The notes: generated by a model from the sequence alone, not told the origin. Positions 33,877 through 44,655 are shown, counted from the first letter of the stretch. The stretch is 64,000 bases of DNA from Streptomyces sp. NBC_00344 (GCF_036088315.1 NZ_CP107996.1:992001-1056000), one strand, 5' to 3'. Made by a program: numbers and translations.

Positions 33877-35292
33877 TCATGCCTGGCGCAGCCGACGCCA
33901 TACGGCCTTCGCCGCATTATGCCCCGACATGCCATGGACGCCGGGGCCCGGCGGGGTCGCTGCCGAACAGATGTACACAGCCGGATGGGACGTGGTGTAC
34001 GGAAACAAGGACAACTTGGGCCTCAGCAGCAACTGCAGCCCCGACGCCGCACCGCAGGCGATATCGCCGCCGACATAGTTCGCGTTCCTGGCGAAGAGCT
34101 CGGCCGGCCCTGCGGTGGCCCGGGCGAGCACCCGGTCACGGAAGCCGGGCGCGAACCGTTCGAGCTGTCGCTCGACCGCCTCGGTGAGATCCCCTTCCCA
34201 GCGGTGCGGGACATGGCCGTACGTCCAGAAGACGTGCTTGCCACCGGGGGCCCGGGACGGGTCCACCAGGCTCGGCTGGGCGCTGATCAGGAACGGCGTA
34301 TCCGGGGCGCTTCCGCCCGATGCCTGGCGCAGCGCCGTGGCGATCTCCCGGCTGCCGGAGCCCAGTTGGACGGTACCCGCCCGCCGGGCTTCCTGGGCGG
34401 TCCACGGCACCGGCCCGTCCAGCGCGTAATCGATCTTGAAGACGCTCGCCCCGTACCGGTATCCGTCATAGACCCGGCCGAGGCCCGCCATCCGCGCGAC
34501 CGCCGTCGGTGAGGTGTCGAAGATGTACGCGCGGGCCGGCGGCAGGTCGTCGAGCCGCTTGACCTCGTATCCGGTGTGCACGACGCCGCCCAGATCGCGA
34601 AGCCAGCCGGCCAGCGCGTCGGAGATGGACTGCGAACCGCCGCGCGGCATCGGCCAGCCGCCCTCGTGCGCCGCCAGCGCGAACATCAGGCCGACGGCGC
34701 TGGTGGCGAGGCCGGTCAGCGGGGCGATGACATGCGCCACGAGCCCGGCGAACAGCGCCCGCGCCCGGTCGTCACGGAACCGCTTCAGCAGCCAGGTGGA
34801 CGGCGGAAGTCCGTTCAGTCCGAATCGGGCAAGGGTCACCGGATCACGCGGCAGGGCGGTCAGCGGCAGGGACATGAAGTCCCTTGCCAGGGTGTCCCAC
34901 TTGCCGAGGTACGGCGCGAGAAGCCGCCGGTAGGCTCCCGCGTCGCGCGGCCCGAAGGAGGCGGCGGTCTCGGCGACCGAGCGGGCGAGTACCGCGGCCG
35001 TCCCGTCGTCGAAGGGGTGCGCCAGGGGCAGCTCGGGGTGCAGCCACTCGAGCCCGTAGCGCCGCAGCGGCATTGTCTTGAAGACCGGGGATCCGACGCC
35101 CAGCGGATGAACCGCCGAGCACGGGTCGTGCCGGAATCCGGGCAGCGTCAGCTCTTCCGTCCGCGCGCCGCCTCCCACGGTGTCGCGGGCCTCGAAGATC
35201 TCGACGGCGAACCCACGGCGGGCCAGTTCCACGGCAGCGGTCAGGCCATTGGGTCCCGCCCCCACGACGACGGCATCGAGCATCGACGGCAC
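33877..35292 (-). CDS. FAD-dependent oxidoreductase, phytoene-desaturase type
   Basis: Protein of 471 residues. Dinucleotide-binding motif [19 protein letters not shown] at the N terminus, [20 protein letters not shown] in the middle and the C-terminal [13 protein letters not shown] flavin contact are those of NAD(P)/FAD oxidoreductases of the CrtI/amine-oxidase group (PYROXD2-like). Substrate unknown; no carotenoid genes are nearby. GTG start at 35292 after AAAGGAG; an ATG three codons later is possible. Divergent from the nucleotidyltransferase gene. Confidence 0.86.
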   Translation of the reverse strand: MPSMLDAVVVGAGPNGLTAAVELARRGFAVEIFEARDTVGGGARTEELTLPGFRHDPCSAVHPLGVGSPVFKTMPLRRYGLEWLHPELPLAHPFDDGTAAVLARSVAETAASFGPRDAGAYRRLLAPYLGKWDTLARDFMSLPLTALPRDPVTLARFGLNGLPPSTWLLKRFRDDRARALFAGLVAHVIAPLTGLATSAVGLMFALAAHEGGWPMPRGGSQSISDALAGWLRDLGGVVHTGYEVKRLDDLPPARAYIFDTSPTAVARMAGLGRVYDGYRYGASVFKIDYALDGPVPWTAQEARRAGTVQLGSGSREIATALRQASGGSAPDTPFLISAQPSLVDPSRAPGGKHVFWTYGHVPHRWEGDLTEAVERQLERFAPGFRDRVLARATAGPAELFARNANYVGGDIACGAASGLQLLLRPKLSLFPYTTSHPAVYICSAATPPGPGVHGMSGHNAAKAVWRRLRQA

Positions 35293-35376
35293 CTTCGGAC
35301 TCCTTTGTCAGCCGACGGCAGATGCCCCAGGATATTCCCGCGCGCCGACAGCCCTGCCGGGGGTAGCGTCCGGCCG

Positions 35377-36183
35377 GTGGACACATCCGTCGCGACCATG
35401 GCCGAAAGGCTCTGCGGTGTTCCCGGCATCCGGGCAATCGCCCTCGGCGGCAGCAGGGCGCGGGGCACGCACCGCCCTGACTCGGACTGGGACCTGGGCC
35501 TCTACTACCGGGGCCGCCCCGACCTCTCCGCGCTCACCGAGCTCGCCTGCGACATCGCCGACCGCCCGGTCGAGGTGGCGGCGCCCGGAGGGTGGGGTCC
35601 CTGGGTCGACGGCGGGGCCTGGCTCACTGTCGGCGGTGTGGCGGTGGACTGGATCCTGCGTGACCTCGACCGGGTCGAACGCGTATGGGCGGACTGCCGC
35701 GAAGGCCGGTACGAGGTGGGGATCCAGCCGGGCCATCCGCTCGGCTTCTGGTCCCCCGCGTACCCCGGAGAGGTGGCACTCGGCCGCGTACTGGCCGATC
35801 CGGCCGGAGAGCTGACCGCACTGCGGGCGCAGACACTTCGCTATCCCGAACCCCTTCGCAGGGCCCTGTCGGAAGCTGCCTGGGAGGCCGGATTCTCGGT
35901 GGCGGCGGCCCGGAAGTCGGCGCGCAGCGGCGACGTCCTGCACGGCTCGCTCTGTCTGTCCCGGGCGTTCGGCGTCCTGGTCCAGTCTCTGCACGCGCAC
36001 CACCGTGTCTGGTGCGTCAACGAGAAGGGTGCGCTGGCGGCGGCCGCCGCGCTGCCGCGAACGCCCACGGATTTCGCCGCCCGGGTGTCCGCCGCCCTGA
36101 CCGCACTGGACCCGGCCGCCGTGGAAACAGCTGCGGCCCTGGTCACCGAGGTCCGCGCGGTGCTGGCCAACGGCACGCCGTGA
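35377..36183 (+). CDS. nucleotidyltransferase-fold protein
   Basis: Protein of 268 residues. LGGSRARGTHRPDSDWDLG is the G-S-x10-D-x-D active-site motif of the polymerase-beta nucleotidyltransferase (MNT/KNTase) fold; a DUF4037-like helical region follows (about 150-265). It may transfer a nucleotide to a small molecule or protein, but the target is unknown. GTG at 35377 or ATG at 35398 may start it. It ends 8 bases from the convergent inositol-phosphatase gene. Confidence 0.78.
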   Translation: MDTSVATMAERLCGVPGIRAIALGGSRARGTHRPDSDWDLGLYYRGRPDLSALTELACDIADRPVEVAAPGGWGPWVDGGAWLTVGGVAVDWILRDLDRVERVWADCREGRYEVGIQPGHPLGFWSPAYPGEVALGRVLADPAGELTALRAQTLRYPEPLRRALSEAAWEAGFSVAAARKSARSGDVLHGSLCLSRAFGVLVQSLHAHHRVWCVNEKGALAAAAALPRTPTDFAARVSAALTALDPAAVETAAALVTEVRAVLANGTP

Positions 36184-36191
36184 GCCTGACG

Positions 36192-37031
36192 TCAGTCGCC
36201 TGAAGTCCCGGGCGCCGCCAGCAGTTCGTGCACCCGGCGGGCGGTGGCCGCGTCCCGGGCCGCCGTGAAGGGCAGCGCGTTGCCACCGGCGACGCGGAAC
36301 GGCTCGCCGGTCAGGGTCAGATGTACGCCGCCGGCCTCCTCCACCAGCAGCAGTCCCGCCGCGTGGTCCCAGGCCAGTTCCCAGTTGAACGCCACGGCGT
36401 CGAGGCGGCCCCTGGCGATGGCCAGGTACTCCAGCCCCGCCGAGCCGCAGGGCCGCGTGTGAATGCCTTGGGTCCGCAGACTCAGCAGCGACCGCTTCTG
36501 CTCGGGTGTGGTGAAGTCCGGGTGCGATGTGGCGACTTCGAGTACCGCACCTGGGCCGGGCGCGCCGGCGGACAGCGGTTCGCCGTTGAGACGGGCGCCA
36601 CGTCCCCGCACCGCCACGGCCATCTCGTCCAGCGCGGCGGCGTAGGTCCAGGAGGCGAGGAGTTCGCCCCGGTGGACCAGCGCCACCAGTGTGCAGAAGC
36701 CGGGTTCACCGCGGACGAACTGCCGGGTGCCGTCCACCGGATCGACGATCCAGACCGGGGCGTCGCGGTGTATCGCGTCGTACGACGACGGGTCGGCGGA
36801 CACAGCCTCCTCACCGACGACCACCGAGCCCGGCAGCAGTGCGCCGAGGGAGGCCGTGAGGTGTTCCTCGGCGCCGCGGTCGGCCACCGTCACCAGGTCG
36901 TGCGGGCCGCTCTTCTCGGCGATCTCATGTGCGGCGAGCTGCCGGAAGCGCGGCAGGATCTCCGCGGCGGCCGCCTCACGGACGGCAGCCTCGACATCGG
37001 ACACATCCCCGGCACCAAGTTGTTCGATCAT
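36192..37031 (-). CDS. inositol monophosphatase family protein
   Basis: Protein of 279 residues. Metal motifs: VGEEAVS (Glu), WIVDPVDGTRQFVRG (the Asp-Pro-x-Asp-Gly-Thr box) and AWDHAAGLLLVEEAGG near the C terminus. Members hydrolyse inositol-1-phosphate, histidinol phosphate, fructose-1,6-bisphosphate or PAP; which one cannot be read. It follows the gamma-glutamyltransferase gene by 41 bases on the same strand, so it may be the last gene of that operon by read-through. Confidence 0.88.
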   Translation of the reverse strand: MIEQLGAGDVSDVEAAVREAAAAEILPRFRQLAAHEIAEKSGPHDLVTVADRGAEEHLTASLGALLPGSVVVGEEAVSADPSSYDAIHRDAPVWIVDPVDGTRQFVRGEPGFCTLVALVHRGELLASWTYAAALDEMAVAVRGRGARLNGEPLSAGAPGPGAVLEVATSHPDFTTPEQKRSLLSLRTQGIHTRPCGSAGLEYLAIARGRLDAVAFNWELAWDHAAGLLLVEEAGGVHLTLTGEPFRVAGGNALPFTAARDAATARRVHELLAAPGTSGD

Positions 37032-37072
37032 TCACCCATCTCAGCACACCGCGGTGACGGCGAAGCACCCCG

Positions 37073-38884
37073 TCAGCGGCCTACGGCGTAACCCTGCATT
37101 CCACGGGGGTTCGCCGCGGCGCTCAGCACGCCCGTCTCCGGATCGCGGGCCACCGCGCAGAGCCGGCCCTCCGACCAGGCGTCACCGACGGTCACCAGAT
37201 GGCCGCGCCTGCGCAGTCCTTCGATCGTCTCCCGTGCCATGCGGGACTCGACCGTGACACTGCCGGGCTGCATCCCCCGGGGGTAGAAGGAGCCGGGGAA
37301 CGAGTCGTTGTGCCAGTTCGGTGCGTCGATGGCACCCTGCAGGTCGAGTCCGCCGCGGACCGTGGCGCGGAGGGCCACCGCCAGGAAGAAGTGCAGCTGC
37401 CACTGGTCCTGCTGATCGCCTCCGGGGGTTCCGAAGGCGAGCACCGGCACCCCGTTCCGCAGCGCGAGCGAGGGGGTCAGGGTGGTGCGTGGCCGGCGCC
37501 CCGGCGTGAGGGAGTTGGGCAGCCCCTCGTCCAGCCAGGCCATCTGCAGACGGGTACCCAGGGGGAAACCGAGCTCGGGCACGACCGGGTTGGACTGGAG
37601 CCAGCCGCCGCTCGGGGTGGCGGAGATCATGTTGCCCCAGCGGTCCACGATGTCCAGGTGGCAGGTATCACCGCGGGTGGCGCCGTCTTCGGCGACGGTC
37701 GGCTCCCCCGTACCGTCGGCCGGAGTACCCAGCGCATCGAAACCGGGCTGTCCCGCCGCGACAGCGGTGGCCTGGGCGCTCAGCCTCGGCTCACGGCCGC
37801 CGGGGCTGCCGGGGCGCAGTTCGTGCGAGGCGGTGCCGGTGACGAGCGCGCGCCGCTCGGCGTTGTAGCCGTCGGAGAGAAGTACGTCCAGCGGCACCTC
37901 ATCGGCGTCGCCGTACCAGGCCTCGCGGTCGGCCATCGCCAGTTTGCAGCCCTCGATGAGCAGGTGAACGTACTCGGCGGAGCCGTACTCCGGGAGTTCG
38001 CCGGGGAGCACCGCCAGCTGCTGGAGGAAGGCCGGGCCCTGGCTCCAGCCGCCCGCCTTGCACAGCGTCCAGCCGTTCCAGTCGTAGGTCGCAGGAGCTT
38101 CGTAGCTCGCCGACCAGCCCGCGAGGTCGCCCGCCGTGAGGGTGCCGGTGTGGCGGGAGCCGCTGGTGTCCCTCGTGGGCCGGTTCGACTGGCGCACCAG
38201 CGCCTCGGCGATGAAGCCCTCCCGCCAGATCGCGCGCGCGGTGTCGATCTGGGTCACCCGGTCACCGGCCGTCGACTCGGCGATCACCCGGCGCCAGGTC
38301 GCCGCCAGGGCCGGGTTGCGGAAGAGCTCACCCGGCGCGGGAGGCTTCCCGCCTGGGAGATAGACATCGGCGGACGACTGCCACTCCGTCTCGAAGAGGC
38401 CCCTGACGGTCTCGACGGTCTGGCCGACACGCTCGACCGGCGCATGACCTTCGCCTGCATAGCCGATGGCGTACTTCAGCACCTCGGCGAGGGTCTTGGT
38501 GCCGTGGTCGCGGAGGAGCAGGAGCCAGGCGTCGAAGGCGCCGGGCACCGCCGCAGCGAGCGGCCCGGTGCCCGGTACCAGTTCGAGGCCGAGCGAGCGG
38601 TAGTGGGCGGCTGTCGCCCCCGCGGGTGCGACACCCTGCCCGCAGAGCACCTGCACCCGGCCGTCGGCAGGGGCGATGATGATCGGCACCTCTCCGGCCG
38701 GGCCGTTGAGGTGCGGTTCGACGACATGCAGGACGAAGCCCGCGGCCACGGCGGCGTCATAGGCGTTGCCGCCGTCCTCCAGCACGGCCATCGCGGACTG
38801 CGAGGCCAGCCAGTGGGTGGACGACACCATGCCGAAGGTGCCCTGCAGAGTCGGCCGGGTGGTGAACATGTGGTGCGGCTCCAT
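37073..38884 (-). CDS. ggt: gamma-glutamyltransferase family protein, no signal peptide
   Basis: Protein of 603 residues, an Ntn-hydrolase proenzyme. DGGNAYDAAVAAGFVLHVVEP opens the large subunit; the nucleophile Thr is in GDTCHLDIVDRWGNM (about residue 405), and FGTPGGDQQDQW matches the oxyanion motif. There is no signal peptide, so it is probably cytosolic, like YwrD-type GGT. Its ATG overlaps the stop of the preceding ABC ATPase gene (TGATG), tying its translation to a peptide importer. Expected activity: hydrolysis of gamma-glutamyl peptides or amides after uptake. A GTG one codon upstream is an alternative start. Confidence 0.88.
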   Translation of the reverse strand: MEPHHMFTTRPTLQGTFGMVSSTHWLASQSAMAVLEDGGNAYDAAVAAGFVLHVVEPHLNGPAGEVPIIIAPADGRVQVLCGQGVAPAGATAAHYRSLGLELVPGTGPLAAAVPGAFDAWLLLLRDHGTKTLAEVLKYAIGYAGEGHAPVERVGQTVETVRGLFETEWQSSADVYLPGGKPPAPGELFRNPALAATWRRVIAESTAGDRVTQIDTARAIWREGFIAEALVRQSNRPTRDTSGSRHTGTLTAGDLAGWSASYEAPATYDWNGWTLCKAGGWSQGPAFLQQLAVLPGELPEYGSAEYVHLLIEGCKLAMADREAWYGDADEVPLDVLLSDGYNAERRALVTGTASHELRPGSPGGREPRLSAQATAVAAGQPGFDALGTPADGTGEPTVAEDGATRGDTCHLDIVDRWGNMISATPSGGWLQSNPVVPELGFPLGTRLQMAWLDEGLPNSLTPGRRPRTTLTPSLALRNGVPVLAFGTPGGDQQDQWQLHFFLAVALRATVRGGLDLQGAIDAPNWHNDSFPGSFYPRGMQPGSVTVESRMARETIEGLRRRGHLVTVGDAWSEGRLCAVARDPETGVLSAAANPRGMQGYAVGR

Positions 38885-39873
38885 CACTGTGGGATTACGG
38901 ATGCGGACGATGCGTCGGGCGGGGTGCCGTCGTCGGCGACCAGATGGCAGGACGCCTGCCGTCCGCCGTCGAAGGTACGCAGTCCGGGGATGTCGGTGCG
39001 GCAGCGGTCCACGGCGAGCGGGCAGCGGGTGTGGAAACGGCAGCCTGCCGGCGGGTCGAGCGGACTCGGCAGCTCGCCTCCCAGCACGATGCGCTCACGG
39101 GTCCGCTGGGTGACCGGATCGGGTACCGGTGCGGCGGACAACAGGGCCTGTGTGTACGGGTGTTTCGGCGCCGCGAACAGTTCGGAGGTCGGTGCCAGTT
39201 CAACGATCTGTCCGAGGTACATCACGGCGATCCGGTCGGCGAGGAACTCGACGGCGGCGAGATCGTGAGTGATGAACAGACAGCCGAACCCCCGGCCTCG
39301 CTGCAGATCGGCGAGCAGGTTGAGCACCGAGGCCTGTACGGAGACATCGAGCGCCGATGTCGGTTCGTCGGCGACCAGCAGATCGGGGTCCACGGACAGC
39401 GCGCGGGCGATGGAGATCCGCTGCCGCTGACCACCCGACAGCTCGTGCGGGTGCCGGTCCGCGTGTTCGGGCCGCATACCGACCTGGCCGAGCAGCTCCT
39501 CGACCCGGGCGCGTACCGCCTCCCCCTTGGCGAGCCGGTGCAGTGTGATCGGTTCCGCGATGATCTGTCCGATGGTCATCCGCGGGTCGAGGGAGGACGA
39601 CGGATCCTGGAAGACCAGGTGGAAGTTCTTGCGAAGCGGCCGCAGAGCGCGGCGCGACATGTGGGACACATCGGTGCCGTTGATGGCGACCGTGCCGCCG
39701 GTGGGCTCGTCGAGGCGTACCGCACACCGGCCCACCGTGGACTTGCCGCTTCCCGACTCCCCCACCAGGCCGACGACTTCGCCGCGGCCGACGGTGACGG
39801 ATACACCGTCGACAGCCCGTACCGGGCCGAAGTGGCGTTCCAGCCCGTTCAGTTCGAGTACCGCATCAGTCAC
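38884..39873 (-). CDS. peptide ABC transporter ATP-binding protein (DppF/OppF type)
   Basis: Protein of 329 residues. Walker [10 protein letters not shown], signature LSGGQRQR, Walker [13 protein letters not shown] and the C-terminal oligopeptide domain with its cysteine cluster (CRFHTRCP...CRTD...C), seen in OppF/DppF. Second ATPase of the importer. GTG start overlaps the preceding ATPase gene by 4 bases. Confidence 0.93.
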   Translation of the reverse strand: MTDAVLELNGLERHFGPVRAVDGVSVTVGRGEVVGLVGESGSGKSTVGRCAVRLDEPTGGTVAINGTDVSHMSRRALRPLRKNFHLVFQDPSSSLDPRMTIGQIIAEPITLHRLAKGEAVRARVEELLGQVGMRPEHADRHPHELSGGQRQRISIARALSVDPDLLVADEPTSALDVSVQASVLNLLADLQRGRGFGCLFITHDLAAVEFLADRIAVMYLGQIVELAPTSELFAAPKHPYTQALLSAAPVPDPVTQRTRERIVLGGELPSPLDPPAGCRFHTRCPLAVDRCRTDIPGLRTFDGGRQASCHLVADDGTPPDASSASVIPQ

Positions 39874-40961
39874 TGGGCCTTCTCCTCGCCAGTTGCCCCG
39901 GCAGTCGGTCCGCCGGCCGGTCCTGCCACCGCAGCGGCCGGGATGTTCGCATGCCAGCAGGCCGCGCGGTGCCGGGCATCGGCCCCGGAATCGAGGTCGA
40001 CGGCCCTGATTCCGGGCCGCTCGGTGACGCACTGCTCGTCGGCGAGTGCGCAGCGGGGCGCGAAGGTGCAGGCGTCCGGCTGCACATCGAGGCTGGGAAC
40101 CAGCCCGGGGATCTCCGGGAGCCGCCGTTTCCCCTCACCGCCCGGGGTGAGCACCGCGCCGAGCAGTCCGCGGGTGTAGGGGTGCCGGGGCTCCGCGAAC
40201 AGCTCGTCGACCGGGGCCTGTTCGACGGCGCGTCCGGCGTACATGACCAGTACCCGGTCGGCTGTGTCGGCCACCACCCCCAGGTCGTGGGTGATGAGCA
40301 CGATCGCCGTACCGAGCCTCTCGCGCAGCGATCGCAGTACATCGAGAATGCCTGCCTGGACGGTGACATCGAGTGCGGTCGTCGGCTCGTCCGCGATCAG
40401 CACCGACGGGTCGCAGGCCACCGCGATGGCGATCATGACCCGCTGCCGCATCCCTCCACTGAGCTGGTGCGGATACTCGCGGACCCGCTGCCGGGGTGCC
40501 GGGATGCCGACCAGTGCCAGGAGCTCGACGGCCCGCTCCCGCGCCTCTCTGCGACTCATGCCCAGGTGGCGGCGGAGCACCTCGCCGACCTGCCGGCCGA
40601 TGGTCAGCACGGGATTCAGCGACGTCATCGGCTCCTGGAAGATCACCGCGATGTCCTTACCGCGGACCTTGCGGAGCTCCCTGTCAGTGGCGCCCACCAG
40701 CTCGCGCCCGCTCAGCCTCACCGAGCCGGTGACGGAGGCGGAGGGGGGCAACAGGCCCGTCACCGCCATGGAGGTGACGGACTTGCCGCACCCCGACTCG
40801 CCCACCACCGCGAGGACTTCACCGGCCTTGACGTCGTACGAGACGTGGTCGACGGCGTGCACGGTCCGTTCGGCGGAGCGGAAGGACACCGAGAGATCAC
40901 GGACGCTCAGTACGGGTTCCGGTCCTGAACTCACCGGGCTCACGGGATTCACAGGGCTCAT
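39870..40961 (-). CDS. peptide ABC transporter ATP-binding protein (DppD/OppD type)
   Basis: Protein of 363 residues. Walker A GESGCGKS, signature LSGGMRQR, Walker [12 protein letters not shown], and the [14 protein letters not shown] cysteine motif. DppD/OppD-like first ATPase. ATG start overlaps the permease stop by 4 bases (ATGA). An Ala/Gly/Pro-rich tail follows the conserved domain. Confidence 0.93.
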   Translation of the reverse strand: MSPVNPVSPVSSGPEPVLSVRDLSVSFRSAERTVHAVDHVSYDVKAGEVLAVVGESGCGKSVTSMAVTGLLPPSASVTGSVRLSGRELVGATDRELRKVRGKDIAVIFQEPMTSLNPVLTIGRQVGEVLRRHLGMSRREARERAVELLALVGIPAPRQRVREYPHQLSGGMRQRVMIAIAVACDPSVLIADEPTTALDVTVQAGILDVLRSLRERLGTAIVLITHDLGVVADTADRVLVMYAGRAVEQAPVDELFAEPRHPYTRGLLGAVLTPGGEGKRRLPEIPGLVPSLDVQPDACTFAPRCALADEQCVTERPGIRAVDLDSGADARHRAACWHANIPAAAVAGPAGGPTAGATGEEKAQ

Positions 40962-41830
40962 CGGGTGGCTCCACGGGGGTCGAGAACGTCACGCAGTCCG
41001 TCGCCGAGCAGATTGAAGGCCAGCGTCGCCGCGACGATCGCCAGGCCGGGGAAGACCGCCATCCACGGCGCCGGTGCCAGGAAGGACTGCGCACTGGAGA
41101 GCATGACGCCCAGCGATGCGTCGGGTGGCTGCACGCCAAGGCCCAGGAAGCTGAGCAGCGCCTCACCGATGATCGCGGCCGGCACCCCGACGGTCGCCTG
41201 GACGATCAGCGAGGAGGTGGCGTTGGGCAGGATGTGCCGGAAGAGAACGGTCCCGTCGCCACCGCCGTTGGCGACGGCGGCCGCCACGTAGTCGGTGTGC
41301 TTCAGCCGCAGGGTCTCGGCCCGGGTGATCCGGATGACCGCCGGGATCTGCGAGATGCCGATCGCTACGGTCGCGTTGGTCAGGGAGGGGCCGAGGATGG
41401 CGGCGAGCCCGACCGCGAGAACCAGGAAGGGGAAGGCCATCATGGTGTCGGTGAGCCGGGACACAGCGCCGTCGGTGAACCGGCCGTAGTACCCGGCGAC
41501 AAGTCCCAGCGGTACGCCGGCCACGAAGGCGAGCAGCACCGCCAGCAGCCCGACCTGCATGGAGGCCCTGGCTCCGTACACGACCCTGGAGAGCTGGTCC
41601 CGTCCCAGGTCGTCGGTGCCGAGCCAGTGCGCCCAGCCGGGCGCGGCGAGCACATGACCGAAGTCGGGCTGCGCCGGATCGTAGGGGGCCACGAGCGGGG
41701 CACAGAGCGCCGCCAGTACAAAGACCGCCGCGATGACTCCGCCGGTGAGCGCGAGCCGGTTGCGCCGCAGCGCGCGCAGTTTGGCACCGCCCGCACCGGT
41801 CCTTGTCGCCGTGAGTGAGATCGCCGTCAC
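40958..41830 (-). CDS. peptide ABC transporter permease (DppC/OppC type)
   Basis: Protein of 290 residues with a first helix ([25 protein letters not shown]), the DppC-type loop [22 protein letters not shown] and the EAA motif region [25 protein letters not shown]. About six membrane segments. GTG start overlaps dppB-like stop by 4 bases. Confidence 0.92.
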   Translation of the reverse strand: MTAISLTATRTGAGGAKLRALRRNRLALTGGVIAAVFVLAALCAPLVAPYDPAQPDFGHVLAAPGWAHWLGTDDLGRDQLSRVVYGARASMQVGLLAVLLAFVAGVPLGLVAGYYGRFTDGAVSRLTDTMMAFPFLVLAVGLAAILGPSLTNATVAIGISQIPAVIRITRAETLRLKHTDYVAAAVANGGGDGTVLFRHILPNATSSLIVQATVGVPAAIIGEALLSFLGLGVQPPDASLGVMLSSAQSFLAPAPWMAVFPGLAIVAATLAFNLLGDGLRDVLDPRGATR

Positions 41831-42780
41831 CGGGCACCTCCGAGCCTGATGCGCGGGTCGATCACCGAATAGAGCACGTCGACCAGCAGGTTGATGAGGA
41901 TGTACGCGGCGGAGGTGCAGAGCACCACGCCTTGCAGTGTCGCGTAGTCACGGGTGAAGACCGCGTCGATGGTCAGCTTGCCGAAGCCGGGCAGTACGAA
42001 GATCTGCTCGGTGACGACTGCGCCGGAAATCAGGTGCCCGAGCTGCAGGCCGAGCACGGTCACCACCGTCACCAGCGAGTTCCGCAGCGCGTGACCGCCG
42101 ACGACCGCCCGCTGCGAGAGCCCCTTCGCCCTGGCCGTACGGACATAGTCCGCGGAGAGCGAGTCGAGCATCGCGGCCCTGGTCTGGCGCATCACCACGG
42201 CAGCGAGACCCGAGCCGAGCACGATCGACGGCAGCACCATGCGCCGCAGATTGTCGAGCGGGTCCGTGCCGAAGGGCACGAAGCCGGAGGCCGCGAAGAC
42301 CGGCAGGGCGATGGCGAAGCCGAGCACCAGCACCATGCCGAGCCAGAAGGTCGGCACCGAGAGCCCGAGCAGTGCGACGGCGTTGGCGAACCACTCGGCC
42401 GGCTTTCCGCGCCGTACGGCAGCGATCACACCCGCGCCGATCCCCAGCACGGTCGCCAGCAGCAGTGCGAGCGCGGAGAGTTCGAGGGTGATGGGCAGCG
42501 CCGCACCGATGGCGTCGGCCACCGGCAGGCCGGTGCGTGAGGAGTTGCCCAGATCTCCGGTGAGGGCATGGCCGATGTAACGCCCGTACTGCACCACGAT
42601 GTTGTCGTCGAGTCCGTAGCTGCGGCGAATGGCGGCGAGCGCCGCGGGGCTGCGCTCCTCACCCGCCATGGCGAGCGCCGGATCTCCGGGCAGTGCGCGG
42701 ATGCCCGCGAAAACCACCACGCTGACCAGGAAGAGAGTGATCAGGGACTGACGGACCCGCGTCAGCAGGTACTTGGTCAC
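41827..42780 (-). CDS. peptide ABC transporter permease (DppB/OppB type)
   Basis: Protein of 317 residues, with the family-typical N terminus LLTRVRQSLITLFLVSVVVF, the ALPGDPA motif, six membrane helices and the EAA region RTARAKGLSQRAVVGGHALRN. GTG start overlaps the binding-protein gene by 4 bases. Confidence 0.92.
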   Translation of the reverse strand: MTKYLLTRVRQSLITLFLVSVVVFAGIRALPGDPALAMAGEERSPAALAAIRRSYGLDDNIVVQYGRYIGHALTGDLGNSSRTGLPVADAIGAALPITLELSALALLLATVLGIGAGVIAAVRRGKPAEWFANAVALLGLSVPTFWLGMVLVLGFAIALPVFAASGFVPFGTDPLDNLRRMVLPSIVLGSGLAAVVMRQTRAAMLDSLSADYVRTARAKGLSQRAVVGGHALRNSLVTVVTVLGLQLGHLISGAVVTEQIFVLPGFGKLTIDAVFTRDYATLQGVVLCTSAAYILINLLVDVLYSVIDPRIRLGGAR

Positions 42781-44384
42781 CGTGTGTACCCCGCAGACTT
42801 CACTCGGACCAGACCATCGCCATAGACGGCGACGCCGGACACGGACTTGGTGGCGACGACGTAGTTCCGCTGCCGGTAGAGGTAGATGAGGGCATGCGCG
42901 GCGGTGACCCGTTTCGACAGCTCCCGGTAGATCCTGGTGCGCTCGGCCGGGTCCGCTTCGGAGCGGCCGCGCTCGATGAGCCGGTCGGTCTGCGGATCGC
43001 CGTAGCCGTAGGCGTTCATCGCGCCCCGGGTCTGCAGGAAGTTGGAGATGTTGCCGTCCGGATCGAGCCGCCCGGACCAGCCGCTGGTGAAGGCGTCGTA
43101 GTGCCCGTCATCGGTCTCCGAGAGGAGGGTCGCGTATTCCATGGGCCGCAGGACCACGTCGAATCCGGCCTCCTTGGCCATGGCCTGCACGACCTGGCCG
43201 ATACGGCTCGACTCGGGCGTGGTCGACACCTTGAACTCGATGCGCAGCGGGGTCCTGACCCCCGCCGCCTTCAGCAGTGCCTTCGCCTTGGCGACATCGC
43301 GCCGGGGGCAGTGGGACGGCTGCACGCCGGGCGCGATCGTGGACTCCGGCGATATGGGGCCGCAGGCCGGTTCGTACATGCCCTGGAAGACGACCTTGTT
43401 GAGCAGCTCGCGGTCGATGGAGAGGTCGAACGCCTCACGGACCCTGACGTCACGCGCGATCGGGGTGCCGGGCTTCCCGGGCTTCTGGCCGAGGCCCTTG
43501 GTGTTCCCGACGTTCAGTCCGATGCCCTGGTAGCCGAGCGACGGCGAGTTGAACAGCTGGAGTCCGGGCTCGGTCAGCGCGCTGCGTACATCGACCGGTG
43601 CCATCTGGTCGCCGACCTGCACGTCCCCGGAGCGGAGGTTGGCCAGCCGGACGCCGCCGTCGGGGATCGGCTTGTAGATCACCTTGTTGAGATGAACATG
43701 CGCGGCGTCGTAGTAGCCGGGGTCCTTCTCCAGCACGATCCGGTCACCGCCGACCCGCTCGACGAAGCGGAAGGGGCCGACGCAGCTGGGGTGGTTGGTG
43801 AAGTTCTTGCCGTACTTCCTGAGCGCGGTCGGTGACATCACCATCCCGGCACGGTCGGCCAGTACGCCGGTCAGCGGGGTGTACGGCCGGCTGAGCTTCA
43901 GCTGCACGGTGTACCGGCCGGTGGCCCGGACCGATGTGACCGGAGCCAGCTCGGTGGCGCGCGCGGAGCCCGGCAGGTCGCGGTGGCGCAGCAGCGAGGT
44001 GACGACGGAATCAGCGTCGAGGCCGGTCCCGTCGCTGAACTTCAGCCCCCTGCGCACTCGCACGGTGACGGTCCTGCCGTCCGTCGATGTCTCCGGCTGC
44101 GCGGCGGCCAGCTGCGGCACCACGGCGCCCTGCTGGTTGATGTCGTAGAGCTTCTCGCACATCCCGGCGAACACGGTCCGGCCGACAAGGGTCTGCGCGA
44201 GGCTCGGGTCGAGTTTGTCCGGGTCAGCGTTGAGGGCGACGGTCAGCGTGCCGCCGTCGCGTACCGGCCGGCTGTCCGTCATCCGCACCCCGCCGACCCG
44301 AGTGGCCGAGGATTGCAACGACGTACAGCCCGATATGAGGAACACCAAGGCGACTGCCACCGGGGCAACAGCTTTCAGGCGCAC
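42777..44384 (-). CDS. peptide-type ABC transporter substrate-binding lipoprotein
   Basis: Protein of 535 residues, SBP_bac_5 family. The lipobox LISGC (Cys20) directs lipid attachment outside the membrane; the GGTLTVALNADPDKLDP start and YDAFTSGWSGRLDPDGNI region are typical of Dpp/Opp/Gsi binding proteins. It is the first gene of a six-gene run in which every junction overlaps, ending with a gamma-glutamyltransferase; the likely cargo is therefore gamma-glutamyl peptides such as glutathione (inference). GTG start with GGGAGG 9 bases upstream. Confidence 0.92.
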   Translation of the reverse strand: MRLKAVAPVAVALVFLISGCTSLQSSATRVGGVRMTDSRPVRDGGTLTVALNADPDKLDPSLAQTLVGRTVFAGMCEKLYDINQQGAVVPQLAAAQPETSTDGRTVTVRVRRGLKFSDGTGLDADSVVTSLLRHRDLPGSARATELAPVTSVRATGRYTVQLKLSRPYTPLTGVLADRAGMVMSPTALRKYGKNFTNHPSCVGPFRFVERVGGDRIVLEKDPGYYDAAHVHLNKVIYKPIPDGGVRLANLRSGDVQVGDQMAPVDVRSALTEPGLQLFNSPSLGYQGIGLNVGNTKGLGQKPGKPGTPIARDVRVREAFDLSIDRELLNKVVFQGMYEPACGPISPESTIAPGVQPSHCPRRDVAKAKALLKAAGVRTPLRIEFKVSTTPESSRIGQVVQAMAKEAGFDVVLRPMEYATLLSETDDGHYDAFTSGWSGRLDPDGNISNFLQTRGAMNAYGYGDPQTDRLIERGRSEADPAERTRIYRELSKRVTAAHALIYLYRQRNYVVATKSVSGVAVYGDGLVRVKSAGYTR

Positions 44385-44426
44385 GAGGGACTACCTCCCG
44401 CCAGGGACGATCAAGGAATACCGCAG

Positions 44427-44456
44427 ACCGTATTTCGCATACAGTCCACAGGACAA
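44427..44456 (-). promoter_or_regulatory. candidate promoter of the importer-ggt operon
   Basis: On the minus strand TTGTCC (44451-44456) and TACGGT (44427-44432) are 18 bases apart, about 40 bases upstream of the GTG start. AATAC-N8-GTATT (from 44417) lies just downstream and might bind a repressor. The gap 44385-44863 holds this promoter and the GNAT-like remnant at 44656-44775; nothing else is seen. Confidence 0.45.
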
Positions 44457-44655
44457 GCCCCTCCGCCCACATCGTGGACGCCCGTTGATGAAGATCGGGT
44501 AACGCCGTGCGGCAAATGGTGCATCGAGCATCTAATTACCGGCGGACGGACCACCCGCCACCCCGTGCGCAGTACATCGCACCTGCGAAAACTTCACTCA
44601 CCCTCCGTCGCACCACTCGCCACGGCGCCCGTCGCCCCGCGCGCGGGTGCAGCCG

